From contig CAWIVH010000004.1 in the NCBI GenBank assembly GCA_963839475.1, forward strand, positions 1 to 38,922: DNA of 38,922 bases, written 5' to 3'. Position numbers and translations under genes: made by a program. This DNA is from CAWIVH01 sp963839475 (lineage in GTDB: Bacteria; Acidobacteriota; UBA6911). Positions within the stretch are counted from its first letter, which is position 1, and each line of letters starts with the position of its first letter. Of the stretch, positions 26,075 to 33,701 are shown in pieces. Under the pieces are notes generated by a model. That model did no database searches. It worked only from the letters and a program-made list of their open reading frames with translations, and was not told the DNA's origin.

Positions 26075-26305
26075 TTATCCAGCCAGTCCATTGGGCGGCG
26101 GGGCCGATTTATCTTCCTCCTCTTCGCGCAGCACATTCTCGGGATCGACGATAACGAGCCTTTCAAACCCGGCCAGCCGCACCCTGATCCTGATGCGCTG
26201 CCGGCAGACCCGCGTGATCACGCCGGGGATTTTCTGCACCCTCCACCCGCTCAGGATCGAGCGGCCCGGGGAGCGGAGCCAGATTACGCGATCGCCTTCT
26301 TTCAT
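26075..26305 (-). CDS. Small basic conserved protein, copy 2 (76 aa)
   Basis: Starts MKEGDRVIWLRSPGRSIL and has the same beta-rich central motif (GVITRVCRQRIRIRVRLAGF) as the paralogue at 19450-19680. Its ATG overlaps the stop of the preceding 87-aa gene (ATGA), showing that it is the last gene of the replication operon. An SH3/KOW-like fold is inferred from pattern only. The conservation of both copies suggests a real role in element biology. Confidence 0.65.
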   Translation of the reverse strand: MKEGDRVIWLRSPGRSILSGWRVQKIPGVITRVCRQRIRIRVRLAGFERLVIVDPENVLREEEEDKSAPPPNGLAG

Positions 26306-26559
26306 GCTGCGTCTCTCGTAGGGTCAAAGGTGTTTTCCTCGGTGCCGGGCCGCCACTCTTCCCGCATCCGGGCCAGGTACTCCGTGATGATCGGCCGCTC
26401 CGCATCCTGCCTGAGCTCGGTAGAGATCTCCTGAAGCTCTCCCGGCATCGGGAACCGCCGCGAGCGTTCCAGCGATTTCAGGTACCTCCTGGTCGTCGTT
26501 TCGGACGACCCGATCATGTTGGCGGCCGCGAGATTTTCAGGCCATCTCACCAGATCCAT
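26302..26559 (-). CDS. Small hypothetical protein of the replication operon
   Basis: 85 residues from ATG 26559, which has AAGGAG 8 bases upstream; ATG 26565 in the same frame is only 2 bases from it and less likely. The N-terminal part (NLAAANMIGSSETTTRRYLKSL) could be a small helix-turn-helix, followed by a helical, acidic C-terminal half. It lies 29 bases after the DnaC-like gene and overlaps the next gene by 4 bases. Function unknown. Confidence 0.6.
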   Translation of the reverse strand: MDLVRWPENLAAANMIGSSETTTRRYLKSLERSRRFPMPGELQEISTELRQDAERPIITEYLARMREEWRPGTEENTFDPTRDAA

Positions 26560-26588
26560 CTTCATCGCTCCTTGCTGTTTGTTTCCGT

Positions 26589-27317
26589 TCAGAGTTCAAT
26601 AACTTTGCACATGTCGTCGAGCCGACGGACGATCGCCGGGTGCATGCGTTCACGTTCAACCAGGTCCTGCATCGAGTGATTGCTGGTGACCGTCAATCCA
26701 TGCTTCTGCCTGTAGAGGCTGTCCACGAGGTCAAACAGCACTTCAGTCTTGAAATCCGTGAGCTTCAGTTTGTCGACATCGTCCCAGAACAAGTGGTAGG
26801 CCTCCCGCCTGGAAGCAGCCGCGACGACAGGCGAGACGAAATCCTCGTCGAACTCGGCGCGCCTGAGCTCTTCCAGCAATTCCCGCGTGGTGCGGACGTG
26901 GCAGCGGATCCCTCCATCCTCCACCATCCGCCGGTACTGCGCATACAGGAGATGCGTCTTGCCGCTGCCGTACGAGCCTGTCAGATACCAGCTGGCGGCA
27001 AATCCCTCACGGATCTGCGAGAGCGCTCTTTCCTGCCGCGGGTTCTTGGGTCTGTAGGATTCGAATGAGCTTTCCTTGAATCGTTCCGGAATGATCGACA
27101 GGCGCTCCGCCCGTCTTTTTGCCAGCGTGCATTCGCACACGGTCGACACCGAACCTTTCGGGGTTTTCTTGCTGATCCAGCCGGTGTCCTGGCAAACAGG
27201 GCAGGCGTAGACGTACTCATAGTCACTGTCGGGGGCGGTATATGAGATCGCCGCGGCTCGTCCGCCGGGTTGAAGTTCCTCCCGGTTCACAGTCGGGATC
27301 CTGCTGATATGTTCCAT
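26589..27317 (-). CDS. DnaC-like helicase-loader ATPase
   Basis: 242 residues from ATG 27317, 5 bases after GGAGG; the GTG at 27320 is too close to it. An N-terminal zinc motif (C39, C42, C61, C63: CPVC then CEC) precedes an AAA+ domain. Walker A GSYGSGKT is at 114-121, Walker B LFWDD at 176-180, sensor-1-like TSNHS at 211-215, and arginines RR near 231 are the likely finger. Such phage/plasmid proteins load the host replicative helicase at an origin opened by the initiator. It starts inside the upstream organizer gene (95-bp overlap), consistent with translational coupling. Confidence 0.85.
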   Translation of the reverse strand: MEHISRIPTVNREELQPGGRAAAISYTAPDSDYEYVYACPVCQDTGWISKKTPKGSVSTVCECTLAKRRAERLSIIPERFKESSFESYRPKNPRQERALSQIREGFAASWYLTGSYGSGKTHLLYAQYRRMVEDGGIRCHVRTTRELLEELRRAEFDEDFVSPVVAAASRREAYHLFWDDVDKLKLTDFKTEVLFDLVDSLYRQKHGLTVTSNHSMQDLVERERMHPAIVRRLDDMCKVIEL

Positions 27318-28107
27318 CACTGCCTCCGTTTCCGTTTTGTGAAGCCGTTGCGGGGCCGTCGTATTTGCCCTCGATCACGGCGTAGACGTTCAGGTGATTG
27401 GCAATAAACCAGTCGAAGCTCGCCCGCCATCCGCGCGCTCCCTCCCCGCGAAGGAAGGGCGTATGCTGAGCCTTTTTGACTGCCGCACTGAAGTCTTCGA
27501 GGTATTGTTCAAGGCATCCGTCGCGGACGGCCTGGTCGATCCTTGACCGGCACTTCTTCAGCCTCTCGGCCGTGAGTGCCTTCACCTCGGGCAGCGCCCG
27601 GTTGTTTTGCCTGTAGATTTCAACGAGGGTATTGGGAGATACGCTCGCGCCGTCGCCAGACGGCATGTGTGTGTCTTTTCTTTCTACTTCTTTAAAACCT
27701 TCTTTTACTACTTCTTTTATTTTGTACCGCCCGCCGTACCGCTTCCCGTATCGGTCGGCGTACCGCGCCTGGTTGTAAGTCTCGTAATTAGAGACAATAA
27801 AGTGTCCCGCTTCCTGTACCGCGGGGCGTACCGTTTCGCGTACCACCCGCGAAATCATTGAATTCTCGATGAGAAGATCCAGAAAGCGCTGGGCCATCCC
27901 ATGGCTCCAGCCGAGACACCTGGCGAGATAGCGGACGCTGACAACGAACTCGCCGCGTTTAAGGCCGGCGGACTCATCGTCCTTCCCGGCCGCGAGGAAA
28001 TTGGTGATGTAGAGCCAGGCTTCCAGCCGGCAGAACTTTCTCCCCGGCTCGCACAGCAGCGGATTGGTCCAGATTTTTCTCCAGAGCAGGGTGTAGCCGC
28101 GGTTCAT
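27223..28107 (-). CDS. Phage-type replisome organizer / initiator (winged helix)
   Basis: 294 residues from ATG 28107, with GGAG 7 bases upstream (a GTG two codons earlier is rejected). The N terminus is typical of phage replication proteins: YTLLWRKIWTNPLL, then RLEAWLYITNFLAA, then a winged helix with LKRGEFVVSVRYLARCLGWS and LLIENSMI. A low-complexity linker with VVKEGFKEVE follows, and a C-terminal helical region (FDWFIANHLNVYAVIEGKYD) resembles DnaD/loader-interaction segments. It is the first gene of a four-gene minus-strand operon, about 200 bp from the right scar, and overlaps the loader gene. Confidence 0.78.
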   Translation of the reverse strand: MNRGYTLLWRKIWTNPLLCEPGRKFCRLEAWLYITNFLAAGKDDESAGLKRGEFVVSVRYLARCLGWSHGMAQRFLDLLIENSMISRVVRETVRPAVQEAGHFIVSNYETYNQARYADRYGKRYGGRYKIKEVVKEGFKEVERKDTHMPSGDGASVSPNTLVEIYRQNNRALPEVKALTAERLKKCRSRIDQAVRDGCLEQYLEDFSAAVKKAQHTPFLRGEGARGWRASFDWFIANHLNVYAVIEGKYDGPATASQNGNGGSDGTYQQDPDCEPGGTSTRRTSRGDLIYRPRQ

Positions 28108-28235
28108 CTTCACGCTCCGAAATGGGACCGATTCGGCACGATAGTCGCGGCGCCGGGAGACTATCCGGGGCGTTCGCGATTCGTGCGTTTTCGGTCAGAT
28201 TTTCGGAGGGAAACCGTCAGCGATTTTTTCGGAAT

Positions 28236-28255
28236 AAGTACAATTTAAGTACAAT
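28236..28255. repeat. Arm-site candidate, right end of segment A
   Basis: AAGTACAAT occurs at 28236-28244 and 28247-28255 (11-bp period), ending 57 bp before the tRNA-Leu scar. Its sequence differs from the dimer at the left end of segment A. It also lies about 130 bp upstream of the replication operon start and could double as a regulatory site. Confidence 0.45.
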
Positions 28256-28312
28256 GGAGCGTTTTTCCGGATTTCACAGCGGGGATCGGTCTGGCTAAGT
28301 CGTTGATTCTAT

Positions 28313-28371
28313 TGGTGCCGAAGGAGGGGGTCGAACCCTCATGGCCGCAAGGGCCGCGGGATTTTGAGTCC
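28313..28371 (-). repeat. att scar: 3' fragment of tRNA-Leu(CAA), right copy
   Basis: Identical over 59 bp to 3663-3721. It again ends inside the anticodon stem, and what follows (GACCCCATCC) is not a tRNA 5' half. It is therefore an internal junction between segment A and element B, not a functional tRNA. Confidence 0.85.
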
Positions 28372-28487
28372 GACCCCATCCCCACCCCTACATGCCTCAA
28401 TCGGTACAAATATGTCTCTATCCAATAACTTCCAGCGGATCGCTGGATTCATTCCGACAGATGGTACCGATTGCCGCTGGATAGTTC

Positions 28488-28506
28488 GGACAAAGCACGG
28501 ACAAAG
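28488..28506 (+). repeat. Arm-site dimer GGACAAAG, left end of element B
   Basis: GGACAAAG at 28488-28495 and 28499-28506, an 11-bp period, 117 bp inside the scar. It is the same unit, period and orientation as the dimer at 38854-38872 beside the integrase stop, which ties the two ends to one element. Confidence 0.6.
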
Positions 28507-28601
28507 TGAATCGGTCTGGATCGGATAACAGTCAAAGCGCAGAGGATTCAATATCCTGCGCGCCGCTATAAACTATTGATAAAAAAGGGCTCTGTGAGTC
28601 G

Positions 28602-28621
28602 CTTTGTCTCTACTTTGTCTG
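28602..28621 (-). repeat. Inverted AGACAAAG dimer, element B
   Basis: On the minus strand AGACAAAG occurs twice with an 11-bp period, in opposite orientation to the dimer at 28488. It probably belongs to the same arm-site set, as integrase arms commonly have sites in both orientations. Confidence 0.45.
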
Positions 28622-28876
28622 AATTTTTCGCCACCGACAAAGCTGCAGCTCGCTGGCCCAGAAGCTGCGATGCAACCGGCTGCCCTCAATATGGAGGATC
28701 GAGATGCACAATTAGTGCAGCCGGATGGCAAATTCCCACCTGATTTTCCCAGGGGTCACCCCGCCCCCCGCTTGTGCGTGTGCTTGGGTGCGCGGAGCTA
28801 TAAAAAAATAAAAATTCGACTCGTTATGTCCAAATCACCACGCATGATGAATTTCTATTTTGGCTGGATGTTCGTG

Positions 28877-29590
28877 CTAGGGGACCGTGAAATTCATAGC
28901 AGAACTCCAAGGGCCATACCCCGACTCATTCCACCTCCGAACCCACCATTGGCTGGCACCGGATGTAAGAATAGTCCCTAGCGCAATAGAACATGTTCCG
29001 CTTCCTGAAGCACACCCTACCTGCGCTGCCGTAAACCACTGTTGGATCCTGGGGCTCGCACCCGAATCGTTAATCCAAAGGTAATACCAGGTCGCGGATG
29101 GGACTGCATTCCAAACGAAGGTTGGGGATTTCGTTGCGATAGTGCCCGAGGGCGAAATCAGCATTGCCGCTACTGGCAATCCACTAGCCTGCACGCTGAA
29201 TGACATTCCGTCGCTCCATGGACCATTGCCCGCACTGTTCCATGTCTGGACCCACCATTGAGCGGCACCCTGAGCCAGGGCCGTAGAAGGCGTCACCGAG
29301 CAGGTTCCGCTCCCCGAGGAACATCCTGACTGCGCCGAAGTGTACCAAGTTTGGATTTTCGGCGAGCCCGCACTATCCTGAACCCAGAGCTGATACCACG
29401 TGGCATTAGAGTTGGCATTCCAGATGTAGGTCGGAGTAACGGTAGAAATGGCGCCGGAGGGAGATACCGGAATTGCCTTCCCAGGAAGCACTTCTCCAGT
29501 CACGGAGAAACTCATGCCGTCGCTCCAGGGTCCATAGCCTGCGCTATTCCAGGTCTGGATCCACCACTGCGCTCCGCCTGATGCAAGAGA
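28877..29590 (-). pseudogene. C-terminal fragment of a secreted repeat protein (Ig/FN3-like)
   Basis: About 237 residues made of ~100-residue repeats, two complete and one partial. Each repeat has PSGTI, then SPTFVWNAVPSATWYYLWI, a conserved Cys pair around GCxSGSGTCS, and QWWVRxWNxxGYGPWS. Such repeats occur in large secreted proteins. Similarity stops abruptly near 29590 in the middle of a repeat, and the remaining upstream frame to 29635 is unrelated, so the N-terminal part and any signal peptide are lost. Directly beside the break is a perfect inverted repeat. Confidence 0.7.
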
Positions 29591-29593
29591 ACG

Positions 29594-29634
29594 TGGACAC
29601 CCATCAAAGGGAGAGCCCAATCTGTGGGTGTCCA
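29594..29634. repeat. Perfect 10-bp inverted repeat at the gene break
   Basis: TGGACACCCA (29594-29603) and TGGGTGTCCA (29625-29634) flank 21 bases, exactly where the repeat-protein gene is cut. It may be the ends of a tiny non-autonomous insertion or the residue of an excised IS. Confidence 0.5.
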
Positions 29635-30266
29635 TGTTGTCCTAATGGTAAAAGCGGAAATCAGAGGGAAAAACCACAAACGATCTTATTGATTTCCTTC
29701 GGTCCCTTGGTTGTTGCGTCTTTGCGCCTACAGGAAGAGTTTTCGATAAATCCCGCATCCCAAAGGGCCTTTTGAGGTTACAGTCCTTGCGGAGACGTGA
29801 TTTCGACTGGAATGTATTTCGGGATCGCCTGCTGATGGTCCGAATAAGCGGGTGTTGGGTGAATTTGCCTCACTATCCAGCCGTGACCCGGACCAAGACA
29901 AGGAGGAATTCCAGTGCTTACTCCGCCTATCGAAGCTCTGGCTGCAGCCAGGGGTAAACGGCTGTTCCCTTCGATGGTGGCGGTGGCCTAGAAACCCTAT
30001 CAGAAAAGATCAACGGCACGCTGGGAGGATTCGATCCAATGCACCCTCGCCGCGTACGTCCTGACTTAAGGTATAGACGAACGCGAAAAACCGCTGGGCG
30101 AAGTCGATTATTCCAGCCTCTGCATTTTGAAGATTATCTCTTTTCTGAAGCCAGACACTCGCACCTGCAAACAGAGCATAATCCACTGTCATAAAAGCAC
30201 TTATCCCCATAATCCACGGACTTCATTATTGTTGATTTAGAATAATCCAAAGCCCACAATAAGCCC
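29635..30266. other. 631-bp intergenic region
   Basis: No supported gene. The frames are short and show no recognisable motif. Composition becomes more AT-rich just before the zinc-ribbon gene. Confidence 0.4.
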
Positions 30267-30650
30267 ATGACAGGACGACCACGATCATCAACCCGTTCCT
30301 GGGCAGATCACATGCCATCGGCCGATGCAAAACAGCTGACCCCGCAGCTCCGCAGGCTGGGCTATACCGGTGCCGACAGCGACTTTCTTCCCGGCCCTAG
30401 AGCATCGGTCAGTTTCGGGGACCAGCCAGTTGTGCAAGTTGGCCTTGTCACCACCAGCCCGAATTTCGGGGGCCGCAGGTTTTGGTGGCAATGCCCCCAT
30501 TGCGGCCGCCGGGTGCGGAAGCTGTATGAGGCGGGAGGAACCCTACAGCCCGCTTGCCGGACCTGCCTGGGGCTCGTATACGAGTCACAGTACCGGAAGG
30601 ACGCTGAGTCGGCGATGTGGCGGCAGATTCGCAGGTGGAGCGCCCGGTAG
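30267..30650 (+). CDS. Zinc-ribbon hypothetical protein
   Basis: 127 residues. The C-terminal half carries a four-cysteine ribbon (CPHC 76-79 and CRTC 97-100) within a recognisable pattern: VGLVTTSPNFGGRRFWWQCP, then RRVRKLYEAGG, then CLGLVYESQ. Similar small proteins are common on integrative elements and phages; their function is not known to me. The ATG lacks a clear ribosome-binding site, and ATG 30312 is an alternative. It faces kinase 4 convergently. Confidence 0.7.
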   Translation: MTGRPRSSTRSWADHMPSADAKQLTPQLRRLGYTGADSDFLPGPRASVSFGDQPVVQVGLVTTSPNFGGRRFWWQCPHCGRRVRKLYEAGGTLQPACRTCLGLVYESQYRKDAESAMWRQIRRWSAR

Positions 30651-30827
30651 GTGAGGGCATCGCTGTAAAAGAGAGCCGTTGACGGGGGAATCTTGACATC
30701 AGGATTGTTTCCTAAATCCGGGCTCTCCTGAAACTAGGGCTGCTGGCTCCACTCGACCGGGATTACTGACGCCAGTGGAACCGTGACATCGTGGCGGTTC
30801 GAGGATCTAAGGCAGCAGCTAATTCCG

Positions 30828-33701
30828 TTAGCGGAAGTTGTCGATCAACATCAGGCTATATTCATTGCGATCTGTCTGTTTCCATGCGATCCAGCGGCCG
30901 TCAGGGGTTACGGAAAACATAGTTTGATTGCTGTCACTGAGTTTTTCGATGGTAGTAACCAGGGATACCTGGCGGGTCTCGAAATCATAAAACTTCAGAG
31001 GGCGAGGCGCATTCGGTGCAGTTGCACCGGACTCTGCAAAATAGATCCCTTTCTCAGCCACCGACCAATGTCCTGTGCGAACATATGCCAGTTCCGGCAC
31101 CGCAGTTTCCTTCCCCCCTTCCGGCGGGAAACTCCAGATGCCCTTAATGGAGAACCCACCCTTGGTATAAAAAAGCGCCTTTCCATCCGGTGACTCAAAA
31201 GGTTCGAATCCTCCCCCTCGCGTTACTTGATGAACAGTGCCGCCCGCAGGAGACACCTTCCATATTTCCCGGCTTCCAGATCGGTTCGAACCGAAGTAAA
31301 TCCATCTGCCGTCCTTCGACCAGGAAGGCCTGATATCCGAATGTCTGCCTACTGTCAGGCGGAGAGGCGCCCCGCCCTCGGCATCGATAACGAAAATGCT
31401 ATATCCCTCCGCCCCCTGGCTGTCGAAGGCTATCCGATGGCTATCCGGAGACCAGCGGGGAGCGCCCGCGTGCCGGCTGCCGCGAAAAAAAGTAAGCTGA
31501 ACCGGATTCGATCCGTCGCTCCGGCAGACCCAGATCTCCTTAAAGCCGGACCGCTCCGAGGCAACTGCGATCCGGCTTCCATCCGGGGAGAACTGAGGAT
31601 CCATTTCCTGACCATGCGATGCGTACAAGCGCTCTGGAGAGGCGCCGACGGCACTATCCCCCGACAGCTCTTTGCGCCAAATGCTGGTGCTCATATATTG
31701 ACGTACATAAACGAGACGGGCTGGGAGTCCTTTTGATATGGCGGCACCGACTGCATCGTCCGTACCCGACACACGCCGCGGCTCAGCTCCGGGCGAAACA
31801 GGTATCCGCCAAAGGCTTCGGAGTCCGGACCGGTTGGAAGAGTAAATGATCTCGCGGCTATTGGCGGCCCACGCCAAAGACACGATTAAACGATTGTCGT
31901 TTGTTAGGCGCCAGAGTTCCCCGGCCGGTTTGCTATTGGCCAGGGGCAGAATATAGATGTCGTTCACGAAGGAGGCCGCGGAGCTTAGACCTCGCACAAA
32001 AGCCAGATTCTTTCCATCTGGAGAAATTTCTGGCCAAGTATCGCCCATGATACCCGCAGGCGGCGAGGTCAGAGGACCTGTCTCTTCTCCGGTTTCCAGT
32101 GCGACCATGTAGATCAGAATGGGATTCTGTGTCCCGAGTGCCCCAGGACGATAAATGGCCAGGAATTTGCTATCGGGAGACCACGAAAATGCCACACCCT
32201 GGCATAACTTTCGCTCTGAGCCTCCCTCGGGCGGTATAAGGTACACAGAACCCGCGCGAGAAAAGGCAATCGTACTTCCATCAGGTGACCACAGCGGATT
32301 AACTTCCGGAGCCGGATCCGTCGTTAACCGGCGCGGAGGACCTGAATTTATGGATTTTATGTAAATGTCAAAATTGTCCTCCTTCAGGCCATTCCAATGG
32401 AATGCCACCCGGCTCCCGTCCGGTGAGAAACTAGGTGATCCTTGTGCGCCCGTGTAGTTCGTCAAAGGAACAATGGTGAAGGAGGGCTCTTGCTTGGATA
32501 TGCGATAGAAATGAACCGCGGCCGAAATCATCAGGATTAACGCGATAGTGACGGTCGCCCATCTGATCAGCAGACGTTTTCCCGGCTTCGCCCGTGACAA
32601 TGCCTGGTCAAGGGCCCCTGAAACGGACTCCTCCTTCAGGTCTTCGAGGGCAACCTTCACGTCGCCCATGTGCTGGAAGCGGCGGGCGGGGTCTTTGCGC
32701 AGGCAGCGGGTGATGATTTTTCCGAGTTCCTGAGGGATGCCGGAGGGGAAAGGCTGCGGTTCGCCTTTCAGAATTTCCGAGACGATCGAAGCGGCGGTAT
32801 TTCCTTCAAAAGCCCGGCGTCCTGTAACCAATTCATAAAGCACCGAGCCGAAAGAGAAGATGTCGGAACGGGCATCCACCGGCTTTCCCTCGGCTTGCTC
32901 GGGCGACATGTAGGCCGGGGTCCCTATAATCCGGCCTTCGCCGGTCGGAAGTGCCGTCGAAGAAGCAACTTCGGACTGCTCCTCGATAATTGGCTGGGTC
33001 AGCTTCGCCAGACCGAAGTCCAGCACCTTCACGTGACCGCTTTCCGTGATCAGGATGTTTGCGGGCTTCAGGTCCCGGTGAATGATTCCGGCGGCGTGGG
33101 CCGCCGCAAGTGCGTCGGCAATCTGAATCGCGTGTTTAAGGACCTCATCGAACCTCATCCCCTTGCGCCCAATTTTCTGCGCCAGGGTCTTGCCGGCGAC
33201 AAGCTCCATAGCAATGAAGTCAATGCCGCCTTCGGATGTGACGTCGTGGATCGTAACGATATTGGGATGATTGAGGGCGGAGGCTGCCCGTGCTTCCTGA
33301 ACAAATCGCTTCTTCCGTTCAGGATCGGACATCAACTCTGGCGGAAGTACCTTGATAGCAACGTCCCGTTTCAGGTGCTCATCCCGGGCACGATAGACCA
33401 CGCCCATGCCCCCTTCGCCTATTTTCTCGACGATTCGGTAGTGCTGTAACGTGCGGCCAACTAGAACCGGCTCGGGCTCAGTTTCCTTCTCCTCAGCAAG
33501 TGCCCTGGCAGCCGCATCAAGGGCCGGAGAATCGAAGACGCATGCCGCTTCCGATTGCTGGGCAAGCAGTGATTCAACTTCCTTCAAGAGAGACTCATCG
33601 CCTACGCAGGTTTGCTTTAGATATGCCTTCCGCCGGTCGGGCTCAATCTCCAGTGCTGACTGACAAACCTGCCTGATCTGCTTCCAGCGTTCCGGATCCA
33701 T
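30828..33701 (-). CDS. Transmembrane Ser/Thr kinase with PD40 propeller (kinase 4, cargo of element B)
   Basis: 957 residues starting MDPERWKQIRQVCQSALEIE. Motifs: GEGGMG 95-100, Lys117, HRDLKPAN from 208, DFG 228-230, YMSPEQ ~264, membrane span ~379-398, then PD40 blades (repeated FSPDGSRIAF-type), ending MLIDNFR. The catalytic domain is closest to kinase 2. It has the same type of leader as kinases 2 and 3 although it sits in a separate element, which argues that leader plus kinase moves or duplicates as a cassette. All catalytic residues are intact, so it should be active. Confidence 0.93.
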   Translation of the reverse strand: MDPERWKQIRQVCQSALEIEPDRRKAYLKQTCVGDESLLKEVESLLAQQSEAACVFDSPALDAAARALAEEKETEPEPVLVGRTLQHYRIVEKIGEGGMGVVYRARDEHLKRDVAIKVLPPELMSDPERKKRFVQEARAASALNHPNIVTIHDVTSEGGIDFIAMELVAGKTLAQKIGRKGMRFDEVLKHAIQIADALAAAHAAGIIHRDLKPANILITESGHVKVLDFGLAKLTQPIIEEQSEVASSTALPTGEGRIIGTPAYMSPEQAEGKPVDARSDIFSFGSVLYELVTGRRAFEGNTAASIVSEILKGEPQPFPSGIPQELGKIITRCLRKDPARRFQHMGDVKVALEDLKEESVSGALDQALSRAKPGKRLLIRWATVTIALILMISAAVHFYRISKQEPSFTIVPLTNYTGAQGSPSFSPDGSRVAFHWNGLKEDNFDIYIKSINSGPPRRLTTDPAPEVNPLWSPDGSTIAFSRAGSVYLIPPEGGSERKLCQGVAFSWSPDSKFLAIYRPGALGTQNPILIYMVALETGEETGPLTSPPAGIMGDTWPEISPDGKNLAFVRGLSSAASFVNDIYILPLANSKPAGELWRLTNDNRLIVSLAWAANSREIIYSSNRSGLRSLWRIPVSPGAEPRRVSGTDDAVGAAISKGLPARLVYVRQYMSTSIWRKELSGDSAVGASPERLYASHGQEMDPQFSPDGSRIAVASERSGFKEIWVCRSDGSNPVQLTFFRGSRHAGAPRWSPDSHRIAFDSQGAEGYSIFVIDAEGGAPLRLTVGRHSDIRPSWSKDGRWIYFGSNRSGSREIWKVSPAGGTVHQVTRGGGFEPFESPDGKALFYTKGGFSIKGIWSFPPEGGKETAVPELAYVRTGHWSVAEKGIYFAESGATAPNAPRPLKFYDFETRQVSLVTTIEKLSDSNQTMFSVTPDGRWIAWKQTDRNEYSLMLIDNFR

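Larger units (their letters stand above)
25350..26305. repeat. 0.96-kb direct repeat, copy 2
   Basis: Counterpart of 18722-19680, about 6.6 kb away in direct orientation. It spans the kinase 3 N-terminal codons, the leader and the whole 76-aa gene. The two copies could recombine to delete or duplicate the permease and one kinase. Confidence 0.8.
3663..28371. mobile_element. Segment A: composite integrated region between two tRNA-Leu scars
   Basis: Bounded by the two 59-bp tRNA-Leu direct repeats. It contains two replication modules (initiator at 4057; organizer plus DnaC-like loader at 26589-28107), a toxin-antitoxin pair, insertion sequences, three kinases and a permease, but no integrase gene. 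The dimer repeats next to its two ends differ in sequence (TACCCA on the left, AAGTACAAT on the right). I infer at least two elements that lost an internal junction, followed by IS accretion. Confidence 0.6.
28372..28876. other. Left end of element B, non-coding
   Basis: No supported gene. It holds three GGACAAAG-type repeat groups (28488-28506 direct, 28602-28621 inverted) that look like recombinase-binding sites. Short frames across 28339-28551 and 28604-28981 have no recognisable motif. Confidence 0.5.

Noticed and set aside
28488..28511. Remnant of an integrase 3' end (reads DKARTK then stop, like the DKVWTK end at 38875)
   Set aside because: The similarity is fully explained by the shared GGACAAAG dimer; upstream codons show no integrase similarity.
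28339..28551. 70-codon minus-strand frame at the element B left end
   Set aside because: It runs through the tRNA scar and the GGACAAAG repeats; no ribosome-binding site or motif.
32670..33449. 259-codon + strand frame opposite kinase 4
   Set aside because: Antisense shadow; the minus frame has every kinase motif.
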